This document shows, piece by piece, positions 36,863 to 45,200 of a stretch of 64,000 nucleotides of DNA. The DNA lies in NCBI GenBank assembly GCA_937872475.1, contig CALMSY010000032.1, positions 1 through 64,000 on the forward strand, read 5' to 3'. Every line of letters begins with the position of its first letter. Within the stretch, counting starts at the first letter, position 1. A program made the translations under genes and the position numbers. The notes under the pieces are model-generated. The model had not been told where the DNA came from and searched no databases. It was given only the letters and a program-made list of their open reading frames with translations. Source of the stretch: 67-14 sp020438345 (GTDB lineage: Bacteria > Actinomycetota > Thermoleophilia > Solirubrobacterales > 70-9).

Positions 36863-37930
36863 GTGAGCTTCCTGATCGCATTCCTCGCATTCAGCGCCCT
36901 GATCATCCTCCACGAGGCCGGGCACTTCTTCGCCGCAAAAGCGGTCGGCATGCGCGTGGAAAAGTTCTATCTGTTCTTCCCGCCGAAGTTGGTCGGTGTC
37001 AGGAAGGGGGAAACCGAATACGGGGTCGGCGCTATCCCGCTCGGAGGCTTCGTGAAGATCACCGGCATGAACCCGGATGAAGAGTTGCCTCCGGAGGTCG
37101 CAGCGCGTGGTTACTACAGCCAGCCGGTCTGGAAGCGGATCTTCGTAATCGGAGCCGGTCCTGCGGTGAACATAATCCTGGCCTTTCTGATTCTCTGGGT
37201 GCTCGCTTTCGGGATCCAGCAGCCGAGCAAGGAAGTCGATCAGATAGCCCCCGGAACCCCCGCCGCAGCCCAGCTTCAGCCCGGCGACCGGATCGTCTCG
37301 GTGGACGGCGTCAGGGGAGATCAGGAAGCGATCGCCAACCAGATCGCGTCTCACCGTTGTTCGGGCGAGCAGAAGGACGGTTGCAGGGCCGAAAAGCCCG
37401 CCGAAGTGGTCGTGCTGCGTGACGGCCAGGAGAAGGCACTTCAGATAACCCCGGTTTATGACGCGTCCGTCGAGCGGAGCCGCCTCGGCTTCGCGTTCGG
37501 GTACGAGGACGCGAACCCGGGACCGCTTGAATCAGCCCGGATTTCTCTCGACTACATGTGGTTTGTGACGTCGAGCACGGTCACAGCCCTTTCGCGTCTC
37601 TATGAGGCCGAGCAGCGGGAACAGCTCTCCGGCGTGGTCGGGAGTTATGAGGTGACACGACAGGCTGTGAACGTGGGTGCCCGTCAGGCAATGACCCTGG
37701 TCGCCTTGATCAGCCTTTCCCTTGGCATCATCAACCTGTTCCCGTTCCTGCCGCTGGATGGTGGTCACATTTTCTGGAGCATCGTCGAGAAAGTTCGCGG
37801 GAGACCAGTTCCGTTCGCGGTGATGGAACGGGCCGGATTGATCGGCTTCGTCCTTGTGATCGGTCTGTTCCTGCTGGGACTGAACAACGACATAGGCCGC
37901 CTCACCGGCGAAGGCTTCAACGTTCGCTGA
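36863..37930 (+). CDS. site-2 protease (M50), RseP/Rip1-like
   Basis: A 355-residue membrane zinc protease. The zinc motif HEAGH is in LIILHEAGHFFAAK, a PDZ domain spans about residues 125-200 (AAQLQPGDRIVSVDG), and the C-terminal zinc Asp is in FPFLPLDGGHIFWS. It cuts membrane-embedded regulators such as anti-sigma factors and clears signal peptides. Two nt after dxr, the usual dxr-rseP-ispG order, though ispG here comes three genes later. Confidence 0.93.
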   Translation: MSFLIAFLAFSALIILHEAGHFFAAKAVGMRVEKFYLFFPPKLVGVRKGETEYGVGAIPLGGFVKITGMNPDEELPPEVAARGYYSQPVWKRIFVIGAGPAVNIILAFLILWVLAFGIQQPSKEVDQIAPGTPAAAQLQPGDRIVSVDGVRGDQEAIANQIASHRCSGEQKDGCRAEKPAEVVVLRDGQEKALQITPVYDASVERSRLGFAFGYEDANPGPLESARISLDYMWFVTSSTVTALSRLYEAEQREQLSGVVGSYEVTRQAVNVGARQAMTLVALISLSLGIINLFPFLPLDGGHIFWSIVEKVRGRPVPFAVMERAGLIGFVLVIGLFLLGLNNDIGRLTGEGFNVR

Positions 37931-37938
37931 GTCACTCT

Positions 37939-37954
37939 TAGGGGTAGTCCCCTA
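37939..37954. promoter_or_regulatory. TAGGGG-N4-CCCCTA inverted repeat upstream of acyl-CoA ligase gene
   Basis: A perfect 6-bp inverted repeat with a 4-nt loop, 70 bp upstream of the acyl-CoA ligase start. It closely resembles TAGGG-N5-CCCTA in front of the FHA gene at 44704-44718, where it overlaps the promoter. It may be a shared regulator site; an mRNA hairpin is the alternative. Confidence 0.4.
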
Positions 37955-38023
37955 TTGGCGTCACCGACCGGCTTGGATACATTTCCGGCGCGGCATCTTT
38001 CGGAGAGAGCAGAGGAGGAGCAG

Positions 38024-39835
38024 GTGCAGACGTCCCAGACGGTGACCGAGTTCAACGGCGGACCCGCTATCGAACCGGATTTCAAGAACCTTTACGAGGC
38101 ATTCCAGAACACGGTTTCCCGCAAGGGCGACGAGCTGGCAATCAAGTCTGAAGATGAGGGAGTCGAACTAAGCTGGAACGACCTCGACAAGCGGGTCAGG
38201 ACGATCGCCGGTGGTCTCAATGCCCTCGGTGTGAAGCGGGGTGACCGGGTTGGCATGTTGCTTGGTGCGCGCTCGGATTTCATCCCGATTGATCTGGCGG
38301 CTGTCTCGATCGGAGCCCTGCCGTTCTCGATCTACCAGACCCTCGCAGCCGATCAGATCCAGTACGTGATCGAGGATTCCGGCACCAGTCTGATCATCAC
38401 TGAGACCGCGTATCTGCCGAATCTGCTCGAAGCCCGCAAGAACCTGCCCGGTCTCGAAACCGTGGTCGTCCTCGATGGCGACGGCGGCGAGATGACAATG
38501 GACGAGCTCGAAGCCAAAGACCCTGACTTCGATCCGTCCCCGATAGCGGCCGGAGTCGGTCTCGATGATCCGCTTACCCTGATCTACACCTCCGGGACCA
38601 CCGGCCCTCCCAAGGGTGTGCTGCTCACCCAGGGCAACCTGATGTCGATGCTGACCACGGTCATGCATTCGGTCCTTGACATCCCGCCGGACGGCGGACG
38701 GGTGATTTCCTGGTTGCCTGCGGCACACATCGCTGAGCGGGGTGCGAACTATTACACCCCTGTCATGCATGGCCTGGAAGTGCATATTTGCCCGGATCCG
38801 AAGCGGATCATCGAGTTTCTGCCAAAGGTCCGGCCGGCCTGGTTCTTCGCTGTCCCGCGGATCTGGGAGAAGCTCAAGGCGGGCCTGGAAACCAATCTCG
38901 CCAGCCTTCCGGATGAGCAACGAGAGAAAGCCCAGGCTGGGCTTCAGGCAGCCATCCAGAAAGTCAGGCTGGAACAGGCTGGCCAGGAAGTGCCACCGGA
39001 ACTGGCGGCAGGCGTGGCGGCGGCAGATGAAGCGCTCTTCTCCAACTTGCGGGTGGCTCTGGGCTTCGATGAAGCCGTCGCGGTCAGCGCCGGAGCGGCG
39101 CCGACCCCGGTTGAGGTGCTCGAGTTCTTCCACGCTATCGGCATCCCTGTCGGAGAACTCTGGGGTCTTTCCGAAACCTGTGGCGTGATCTCGATCAACC
39201 CGCCTTCGAAAATCAAGATCGGCACCGTCGGACCGCCCGTTCCCGGTGTGGAAATGAAGGTGGCAGAGGACGGCGAGCTGCTTTGCCGCAGCCCCTTTGT
39301 GATGAAGGAGTACAGGAACAAGCCCGAGAAAACCGCGGAGACGATCGTCGATGGCTGGCTGCTGACTGGCGATATCGGGGAAATCGATGAGGATGGCTAC
39401 ATCACCATTCTCGACCGCAAGAAGGAACTGATCATCAACGCGGCCGGCAAGAACATGTCACCAGCCAATATCGAAGCCCAGATCAAGGTTTCCTCGCCGC
39501 TGATCAACCAGGCGGTGACGGTTGGTGACGGCCGTCCGTACAACGTTGCCCTGATCGTGCTCGATCCCGACTTTGCCCCTGTGTGGGCCAGTCAGAACGG
39601 CATCGAGGGGAGCTTCGAAGATCTTGCCGGCGACGAGAGAATCGAAGCAGCGATCCAGGCTGCGGTCGAGGAAGCAAACTCGAAGCTTGCCCGGGTTGAA
39701 CAGATCAAGAAGTTCAAGCTGATTTCAGGTGAGTGGCTGCCGGGCGGTGACGAGCTCACCCCGACAATGAAGCTGAAGCGCAAGCCGATCGCCGAGAAGT
39801 ACGAGGGTGAAATCGAGGATCTCTACTCCAGCTAG
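38024..39835 (+). CDS. long-chain fatty-acid-CoA ligase (AMP-forming)
   Basis: A 603-residue ANL-superfamily enzyme that activates fatty acids to acyl-CoA. The P-loop is LIYTSGTTGPPKGVLLT, with later motifs LWGLSETCGVIS, GWLLTGDIGEIDEDGY and the hinge LDRKKELIINAAGKNMSP. The class resembles FadD15-type synthetases. I use the GTG at 38024, with AGAGGAGGAG 7 nt upstream; a TTG at 37955 lacks such a site. Confidence 0.92.
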   Translation: MQTSQTVTEFNGGPAIEPDFKNLYEAFQNTVSRKGDELAIKSEDEGVELSWNDLDKRVRTIAGGLNALGVKRGDRVGMLLGARSDFIPIDLAAVSIGALPFSIYQTLAADQIQYVIEDSGTSLIITETAYLPNLLEARKNLPGLETVVVLDGDGGEMTMDELEAKDPDFDPSPIAAGVGLDDPLTLIYTSGTTGPPKGVLLTQGNLMSMLTTVMHSVLDIPPDGGRVISWLPAAHIAERGANYYTPVMHGLEVHICPDPKRIIEFLPKVRPAWFFAVPRIWEKLKAGLETNLASLPDEQREKAQAGLQAAIQKVRLEQAGQEVPPELAAGVAAADEALFSNLRVALGFDEAVAVSAGAAPTPVEVLEFFHAIGIPVGELWGLSETCGVISINPPSKIKIGTVGPPVPGVEMKVAEDGELLCRSPFVMKEYRNKPEKTAETIVDGWLLTGDIGEIDEDGYITILDRKKELIINAAGKNMSPANIEAQIKVSSPLINQAVTVGDGRPYNVALIVLDPDFAPVWASQNGIEGSFEDLAGDERIEAAIQAAVEEANSKLARVEQIKKFKLISGEWLPGGDELTPTMKLKRKPIAEKYEGEIEDLYSS

Positions 39836-39863
39836 CCCGGGCCGGACTTCCCCCATTCGCCGA

Positions 39864-39869
39864 TATCCT
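39864..39869 (+). promoter_or_regulatory. -10 element for a leaderless transcript
   Basis: TATCCT is 8 nt before the ATG at 39878, with no ribosome site between. It fits the TAnnnT spacing seen before several other genes in this window. Confidence 0.45.
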
Positions 39870-39877
39870 CGATATCG

Positions 39878-40933
39878 ATGATGGAACCGAGAGAGCTTGA
39901 GCGGATAGCCCTGGATCGCCTGCCGGAGCTGCAGGTGGCCAGCGGCCTGTTCCGGGCCACGGCGCGGATCGAAGGTGTCGAAGACGAAACCGAGCCGGCG
40001 ACGGCGCTTCAGGCGGGAATCGTCGTCCTGCTAGGACTGCTGAGGGCCGAAGAAGCCGGCACCGACCAGCCGTTTTCGACGGGGGCGTTGCGTACCCGGA
40101 TCCTCGGCGACCTCGGTAACGAGTCGGTGACCCCGGGGGAACTGGGGCTTGCGCTGTGGGCGGAGTCCCGGGCCGGTGGCTCGGCGATCGGTGAGATCGA
40201 CGGCCTGATCCGTCGCGCGACCGTTCGTGGTTTCGACAAGGTCACTCTGGAGCAACTGGCCTGGCTGGCTTCGGGGCTCTCCGAGAGCTCTGTCCTGACC
40301 GGAGACACCACAAATAGCCTCGGCAAGGAGATCCGTGCCGAAATCGCCGGACGAATCAATTCGTCAACCGGCCTCGCTGCGGACGTCCATGGCCGGCGGC
40401 TCGGCAGCGCGGTACCTGTCTCCAGCCAGTTTCACCTGCTCCATGCGCTCTGCCAGACGGTCAGGTCCGGAGCGGAAGACCTTCGGGACACCGCCGGCAA
40501 ACTTGCGTCATCGCTCTTGACGCTCCAACGCCAGGACGGGGCCTGGCCCGGCCTGATTGATCCCGCGCGGGCGAGCGCCGCCGTCATTTACCCGGTGCTT
40601 ACCGTAACTCAGCTCGCTGTGGCGCCGATCGCCCTCCGGGCTGCCTCCGAGCTCGGTCTGCCGGGAAACTTCGACGCCGCGATCGGCAACGGCATCTACT
40701 GGACCGGTGACGGCAACGCATTGGGAAGGGAACTCGTCCACGTTGAAGACGCCAGGATCGACCGGGGCATCCTGCCCCGCCGCCAACCCGGTGCGCTGGG
40801 CCGCGGGATAAGTTCGGCTGCCCGCCGGATAACCGGTCAGGCTGCCGAACCTGACGCGAAACAGCTGATCATCGACCCCGCCGCCTCCAGTGAGGATCTC
40901 GGCTGGGTGCTGGAGGCCTGGTCGGGGAGATAG
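39878..40933 (+). CDS. uncharacterised helical protein, toroid-like
   Basis: A 351-residue soluble protein of unknown function. It is mostly alpha-helical by composition; LLTLQRQDGAWPGLID resembles the repeat of terpene cyclase and prenyltransferase toroids (Q-x-x-DGAW), but only one clear copy is seen. It may belong to the prenyltransferase/squalene-cyclase-like fold without being an enzyme. No signal peptide or membrane helix. The position between acyl-CoA ligase and ispG hints at lipid or isoprenoid metabolism; that is inference. The ATG at 39878 follows a TATCCT element. Confidence 0.72.
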   Translation: MMEPRELERIALDRLPELQVASGLFRATARIEGVEDETEPATALQAGIVVLLGLLRAEEAGTDQPFSTGALRTRILGDLGNESVTPGELGLALWAESRAGGSAIGEIDGLIRRATVRGFDKVTLEQLAWLASGLSESSVLTGDTTNSLGKEIRAEIAGRINSSTGLAADVHGRRLGSAVPVSSQFHLLHALCQTVRSGAEDLRDTAGKLASSLLTLQRQDGAWPGLIDPARASAAVIYPVLTVTQLAVAPIALRAASELGLPGNFDAAIGNGIYWTGDGNALGRELVHVEDARIDRGILPRRQPGALGRGISSAARRITGQAAEPDAKQLIIDPAASSEDLGWVLEAWSGR

Positions 40934-40965
40934 GGGCTGGGGCTCTGACCGGCCCGGGGCTCCGG

Positions 40966-40971
40966 TAGCCT
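40966..40971 (+). promoter_or_regulatory. -10 element for leaderless ispG
   Basis: TAGCCT is 9 nt before the GTG at 40981, inside CCGGTAGCCT. The proS promoter has the near-identical CCGGTAGGCT. Confidence 0.45.
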
Positions 40972-40980
40972 GCAGGGTCA

Positions 40981-42237
40981 GTGGCATCGAAAAGACAGAT
41001 ATTTGTCGGCCGGGTTCCGGTCGGTGGCGGGGCGCCGGTCGCGGTGCAGACGATGACCAAGACCGAGACCGCGAATCTCGAAGCGACCATGGAACAGATC
41101 AACAAGGTCGCCGAGGCTGGAGCGGACATCGTGCGGGTTGCCGTCCCGCGTGACAAGGACATCGAGGCGCTGAAGACGATCGTCAAGGATTCGCCGATCC
41201 CGATCATCGCCGACATCCACTTCAACCACACTCTCGCCCTCAAAGCGATCGAAGCCGGGGCTCATTGCATCCGTCTCAACCCGGGCAACATCGGTGGCCG
41301 GGAGAAGGTCGCGGAAGTGGCCGAGCTGGCCAACCTGAAGGGCACTCCGATGCGGATCGGCGTGAACTCGGGGTCGCTTCCCAAGCACCTTCATGCCCTT
41401 GAGCGGGAGAATCCTGTCGAAGCTCTGGTGACCGCCGCCACCGAGTTTGTGGTGATGATGGAAGAGCTCGATTTCACCAATTTCAAGGTTTCGATCAAAT
41501 CGACCAACGTGCCGAACACGATCGCCGCCAACCGCCTCCTCTCCGAAAAGATTCCGTACCCGATCCACCTCGGGATCACCGAGGCCGGGACCAAGTGGTC
41601 CGGTTCGCTGAAGAGTTCGGTCGGGCTGGGGGCGCTGTTGGCCGACAACATCGGTGACACGGTGCGGATCAGCCTCTCCACCTTCCATGCCGAAGAAGAA
41701 GTGAAGGTGGCCTGGGAGATCCTCAAGGCGCTCAAGCTGCGGGAACGCGGACCGGTCCTTATCGCCTGTCCTACCTGTGGCCGGCTCCAGTTCGACATGG
41801 ACGCCGTGGTGGCCGAGGTCGAACAGCGGCTGGAGGCGTACGAGGAACCGATCGAAGTCGCTGTGCTCGGTTGCGCGGTGAACGGTATTGGGGAAGCCAA
41901 AGGTGCCGACTTCGGAATCGCCGGGGCCAAGAACGAAGGCGTCGTGTTCGCCAAAGGCAAGGCGATCAAGAAAGTTCCGACCGCTGAGCTGGTCGACACC
42001 CTCTTCGAGCAGATCGATCTCTCTCTCGACCGTGATGGCGAGGTCGAGTTCGACGAGAAGGAATCCGCCGAAGGCGAAGCCTGGGTCAAGAAGATCGAAG
42101 ACGAGAACGCCGGGGATCTCACCCCCGAAAAAATCGCGAGGATGGAGCATGAAGCCTCGCAGAAGGCCGAGAACGACAGTCTGCTGGTCGACGAAGAGGT
42201 GAGTCCCACCGCCGGACGCCGTTTCACGCGGGCCTAG
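40981..42237 (+). CDS. ispG: 4-hydroxy-3-methylbut-2-en-1-yl diphosphate synthase
   Basis: A 418-residue [4Fe-4S] enzyme, the penultimate MEP pathway step. Cluster ligands are C263 and C266 in ACPTCGRLQ and C298 in VLGCAVNGIGEAKGAD, with the Glu of NGIGEAKG. The catalytic part ends near residue 345; the last 60 or more residues are strongly acidic (VEFDEKESAEGEAWVKK...) and have no counterpart in the E. coli enzyme. The start is GTG at 40981. Confidence 0.95.
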   Translation: MASKRQIFVGRVPVGGGAPVAVQTMTKTETANLEATMEQINKVAEAGADIVRVAVPRDKDIEALKTIVKDSPIPIIADIHFNHTLALKAIEAGAHCIRLNPGNIGGREKVAEVAELANLKGTPMRIGVNSGSLPKHLHALERENPVEALVTAATEFVVMMEELDFTNFKVSIKSTNVPNTIAANRLLSEKIPYPIHLGITEAGTKWSGSLKSSVGLGALLADNIGDTVRISLSTFHAEEEVKVAWEILKALKLRERGPVLIACPTCGRLQFDMDAVVAEVEQRLEAYEEPIEVAVLGCAVNGIGEAKGADFGIAGAKNEGVVFAKGKAIKKVPTAELVDTLFEQIDLSLDRDGEVEFDEKESAEGEAWVKKIEDENAGDLTPEKIARMEHEASQKAENDSLLVDEEVSPTAGRRFTRA

Positions 42238-42315
42238 TTTCCGGCGATGGTTCGCGTATTCGAGCTGGACCAGCCTCCGGCCCATGACCGGAAGATGAAA
42301 AGCCTGCCCGGCCGG

Positions 42316-42321
42316 TAGGCT
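42316..42321 (+). promoter_or_regulatory. -10 element for leaderless proS
   Basis: TAGGCT lies 9 nt before the ATG at 42331; no ribosome site separates them. Confidence 0.45.
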
Positions 42322-42330
42322 CCGACCTCG

Positions 42331-44025
42331 ATGACGAGGCTCTCCCGAACACTCCTTCCGACCTTGAAAGACCCGCCTGCCGATGCCGAGGCGATCAGCC
42401 ACAAGCTGCTCGTCCGGGCCGGGATGGTGCGCCAGATGGGGGCCGGGCTCTGGACCTACCTGCCGGCCGGATGGCGTTCCCACCGGAAGGTGGAGCAGAT
42501 CATCCGGGAGGAGATGGACCGGATCGGCGGCCAGGAGATCTCGATGCCGATCCTGCAGCCCTCCGAACCCTGGGAGAAGACCGGACGAATCGGAATCGAC
42601 GAACTGTTCAAGCTGGATGACCGCAAAGGCTCCCCGATGGTGCTGGCGATGACCCACGAGGAATGCATCACCGGGCACATGGCCCACGAGATCCGCTCAT
42701 ACCGGGACCTCCCACAGCTCGTCTACCAGCTACAGACGAAGGAACGTGATGAGCCGCGACCCCGCGCCGGGATTCTCCGCACCCGTGAATTCGTCATGAA
42801 GGACGCCTACAGCTTCGACCGGGACGTTGTTGGCCTGGACGAGACCTACAACCTCTGCATTGAGGCCTACGACAGGATCTACGATCGCACCGGACTCAAG
42901 TGGTACCGCTGTGAAAGCGACGTCGGCATGATGGGCGGCTCCGGAGCCCACGAGTACATGGCACCCTGCGCGGCAGGCGAGGACATCATCGCTGTCGCTC
43001 CCGGCTACTCGGCCAACATCGAGGTCGCATCCGCCAATCCGCGGAAGGTCGAACCGGGGGAGAGCCTCGATGCTCCGGTGGAGGTCGAGACTCCGGGACA
43101 GAAGACCATTGATGCGGTTGCCGGAGGACTCGGAGTCGATTCGGGTTCCCTGATCAAATCTGTGCCGGTCGTGACCGACGATGACGAGTTCATTCTCGTG
43201 CTGGTGCGCGGTGATCATCAGGTAAACCAGATCAAGCTGGCGAACTCCCTCGGTATCGCATCACGGCCCGCGAGAGAAGACGAGATCGAGGCGAAACTCG
43301 GACCTCCCGGTTTCATCGGGCCGGTTGGAACTTCAGTGAGGATCGTCAAAGACCAGGCGATTACCGGCGGAGGGCTGATTGCCGGGGCAAACCGCCCGGA
43401 TCTTCACCTAAAGGGCGTTGAACCCGGTCGTGACTTCAGCTTCGAGGAGGCTGATGTCCGCATGGTGGTCGAGGGAGACACCACTGAGGACGGGCATCCG
43501 ATCGAGCTGGAGCCGGCCATCGAGATCGGCAACATCTTCAAGCTCGGCACCCGCTACAGCGAGCCTCTCGGTGCGACCTTCCTTGACGAGAACGGCAAAG
43601 AGCAGCCGATCGTCATGGGTTCCTACGGAATCGGTCCGGCCCGGATCGTTGCCGCTGCGGCCGAGCAGTACGCCGACGACAAGGGGCTCTCCTGGCCGAT
43701 GCCGCTTGCCCCCTGGCAGGTGCATCTTGTCTCGCTTTCCAAATCAACAGAACCCGAACGGGCCGAGGCTGACAGCCTCTATGAAGCGCTGCTCGAAGGC
43801 GGCCTCGAAGTCATTTATGACGACCGCGATGCCGGCCCGGGCCAGAAGCTGACCGACGCCGAACTGCTTGGCTGCCCGCTCCGGGTCGTGGTCGGACGCC
43901 GGGGACTGGCTGACGGGATCTATGAGGTGAGCGAACGCCGTTCCGGCGAGGAACACCGCGTCGCCGTTGACGGTGGCGCCGGCGCTATCGCCGGGCTTGT
44001 CGGGTCACTTTCCGGAAGGGACTGA
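42331..44025 (+). CDS. proS: prolyl-tRNA synthetase, bacterial type
   Basis: A 564-residue class II synthetase. Motif 1 region (MVRQMGAGLWTYLPAG), motif 2 (RDEPRPRAGILRTREFVMKDAYSFD) and motif 3 (MGSYGIGPARIVAA) are present. An editing (YbaK-like) insertion spans about residues 220-400 and should hydrolyse Ala-tRNA(Pro). The C-terminal anticodon domain follows. The pgsA-like gene starts at its last base. Confidence 0.97.
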   Translation: MTRLSRTLLPTLKDPPADAEAISHKLLVRAGMVRQMGAGLWTYLPAGWRSHRKVEQIIREEMDRIGGQEISMPILQPSEPWEKTGRIGIDELFKLDDRKGSPMVLAMTHEECITGHMAHEIRSYRDLPQLVYQLQTKERDEPRPRAGILRTREFVMKDAYSFDRDVVGLDETYNLCIEAYDRIYDRTGLKWYRCESDVGMMGGSGAHEYMAPCAAGEDIIAVAPGYSANIEVASANPRKVEPGESLDAPVEVETPGQKTIDAVAGGLGVDSGSLIKSVPVVTDDDEFILVLVRGDHQVNQIKLANSLGIASRPAREDEIEAKLGPPGFIGPVGTSVRIVKDQAITGGGLIAGANRPDLHLKGVEPGRDFSFEEADVRMVVEGDTTEDGHPIELEPAIEIGNIFKLGTRYSEPLGATFLDENGKEQPIVMGSYGIGPARIVAAAAEQYADDKGLSWPMPLAPWQVHLVSLSKSTEPERAEADSLYEALLEGGLEVIYDDRDAGPGQKLTDAELLGCPLRVVVGRRGLADGIYEVSERRSGEEHRVAVDGGAGAIAGLVGSLSGRD

Positions 44026-44687
44026 TGGGGGATTCGGCCCCTTTCGGCACCGGCAGGGTCCGCAAGCTGTTCGGGCTCGACCGGACCGGGGCCGAACCCG
44101 CCCCGACTCGGGCCGGTCAGCCGTTGAGGCCTTTCACCATCCCGAACTTCATTGGGTATCTGCGGCTGCTTGGCATACCGCTTTTTCTTGTCGTCGCGTT
44201 CAACTCCGGTGATGGCCGTGACTGGACCGCTGCCCTGCTCTTTTTCCTGATCTCGGGCGGTGACTATGTGGACGGCTTCCTGGCCCGCGTCACTGGCCAG
44301 TACAGCCGCCTCGGCGCCCTGATGGATCCGGTGATCGACCGGTTGACGATCCTTTCCGGGCTGGTCGTCTGCTGGCATTTCGAACTGCTGCCGCAATGGA
44401 TGCTTGTTCTGCTTCTGGTCCGTGAACTCGCCACGCTGTTGCTCGCCAGGTGGGGTCTTTCCCACGGAGTTGACATCGAGGTCAACTGGTTCGGCCGGGT
44501 CGCCGTATTCCCGGTTATGGCGTCGCTCTGTTTGGCGATGTTCTGGGACAGCTGGGTGCCGACCGTGCTGCTGGCGATTGGCATCGTGCTAGGCGTTGTC
44601 GCCACCTACCTGTACGGCCGCGTTGGCCGGGACCGGATCCTGGCCCTCCAGGCCGCAGCCGCAGCGGAAGAAACGACCCAACCGTAA
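44025..44687 (+). CDS. CDP-alcohol phosphatidyltransferase (PgsA-like)
   Basis: A 220-residue membrane protein with about five helices. The family motif D-x2-DG-x2-AR-x8-G-x3-D-x3-D is complete: DYVDGFLARVTGQYSRLGALMDPVIDR. It transfers a phosphatidyl group from CDP-diacylglycerol, most likely to glycerol-3-phosphate (PgsA) or to a second lipid headgroup. Its start overlaps the proS stop by one base. Confidence 0.9.
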   Translation: MGDSAPFGTGRVRKLFGLDRTGAEPAPTRAGQPLRPFTIPNFIGYLRLLGIPLFLVVAFNSGDGRDWTAALLFFLISGGDYVDGFLARVTGQYSRLGALMDPVIDRLTILSGLVVCWHFELLPQWMLVLLLVRELATLLLARWGLSHGVDIEVNWFGRVAVFPVMASLCLAMFWDSWVPTVLLAIGIVLGVVATYLYGRVGRDRILALQAAAAAEETTQP

Positions 44688-44695
44688 ACCCGGAG

Positions 44696-44722
44696 TTGAA
44701 GGTTAGGGTAGAGCCCTATAAT
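44696..44722 (+). promoter_or_regulatory. promoter of the FHA gene, leaderless transcript
   Basis: TTGAAG (44696-44701) and TATAAT (44717-44722) with a 15-nt spacer. The transcript should start near 44729-44730, which is the A of the ATG at 44730. The spacer and -10 contain the inverted repeat TAGGG-N5-CCCTA (44704-44718). Confidence 0.65.
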
Positions 44723-44729
44723 GGCTCGC

Positions 44730-45200
44730 ATGGCGACCCATTGTCCCGAATGCGGCCACGTGAACCCCGAGGCTGCCAACTATTGCCAGAAGTGCGGAAC
44801 CTTCATTGGCCGCCGAGAGGGCAACGAGGAGCCCGGGACCTCGACCTACCAGGTGGGAGAGACCGGAGAGATCGAAGCAGTTGACATCGATGCGGAGGTT
44901 GAACGCACCGGTGCCGCACTGGTCATTCGCAGTGGTGGTGGCCGTGCGGGAGAGACCTTCCCGATGGAAGAGGAACGGGTCGCGATCGGCCGAAGCCCCG
45001 ACGCCGGGGTCTTCCTGGACGACGTGACCGTTTCCCGCAATCACGCACTGCTCGTTTCCCGCGGTGATGGCACCTATATCGATGACCTGGGGTCGCTCAA
45101 CGGAACCTATGTCAACCGCAAGCGGATCGAATCCCAGCGGCTTGAGGATGGCGACGAGATCCAGGTCGGCAAATACAAACTGACTTATCTGGAGAGATGA
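44730..45200 (+). CDS. zinc-ribbon and FHA-domain protein, GarA/OdhI-like
   Basis: A 156-residue protein. A zinc ribbon at the N-terminus (CPECGHVNPEAANYCQKCG) is followed by a linker and an FHA domain (residues about 65-150: IGRSPDAGVFLDDVTVSRNHA, LGSLNGTYVNRKRIE). The FHA part closely resembles GarA/OdhI, the phospho-switch that controls 2-oxoglutarate metabolism, and the MerR gene downstream matches the garA-Rv1828/ftsR pair. The N-terminal ETTSVF phosphosite of GarA is absent; the zinc ribbon stands in its place. I use the ATG at 44730 because a TATAAT ends 7 nt before it; the ATG at 44721 lies within that element. Confidence 0.9.
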   Translation: MATHCPECGHVNPEAANYCQKCGTFIGRREGNEEPGTSTYQVGETGEIEAVDIDAEVERTGAALVIRSGGGRAGETFPMEEERVAIGRSPDAGVFLDDVTVSRNHALLVSRGDGTYIDDLGSLNGTYVNRKRIESQRLEDGDEIQVGKYKLTYLER

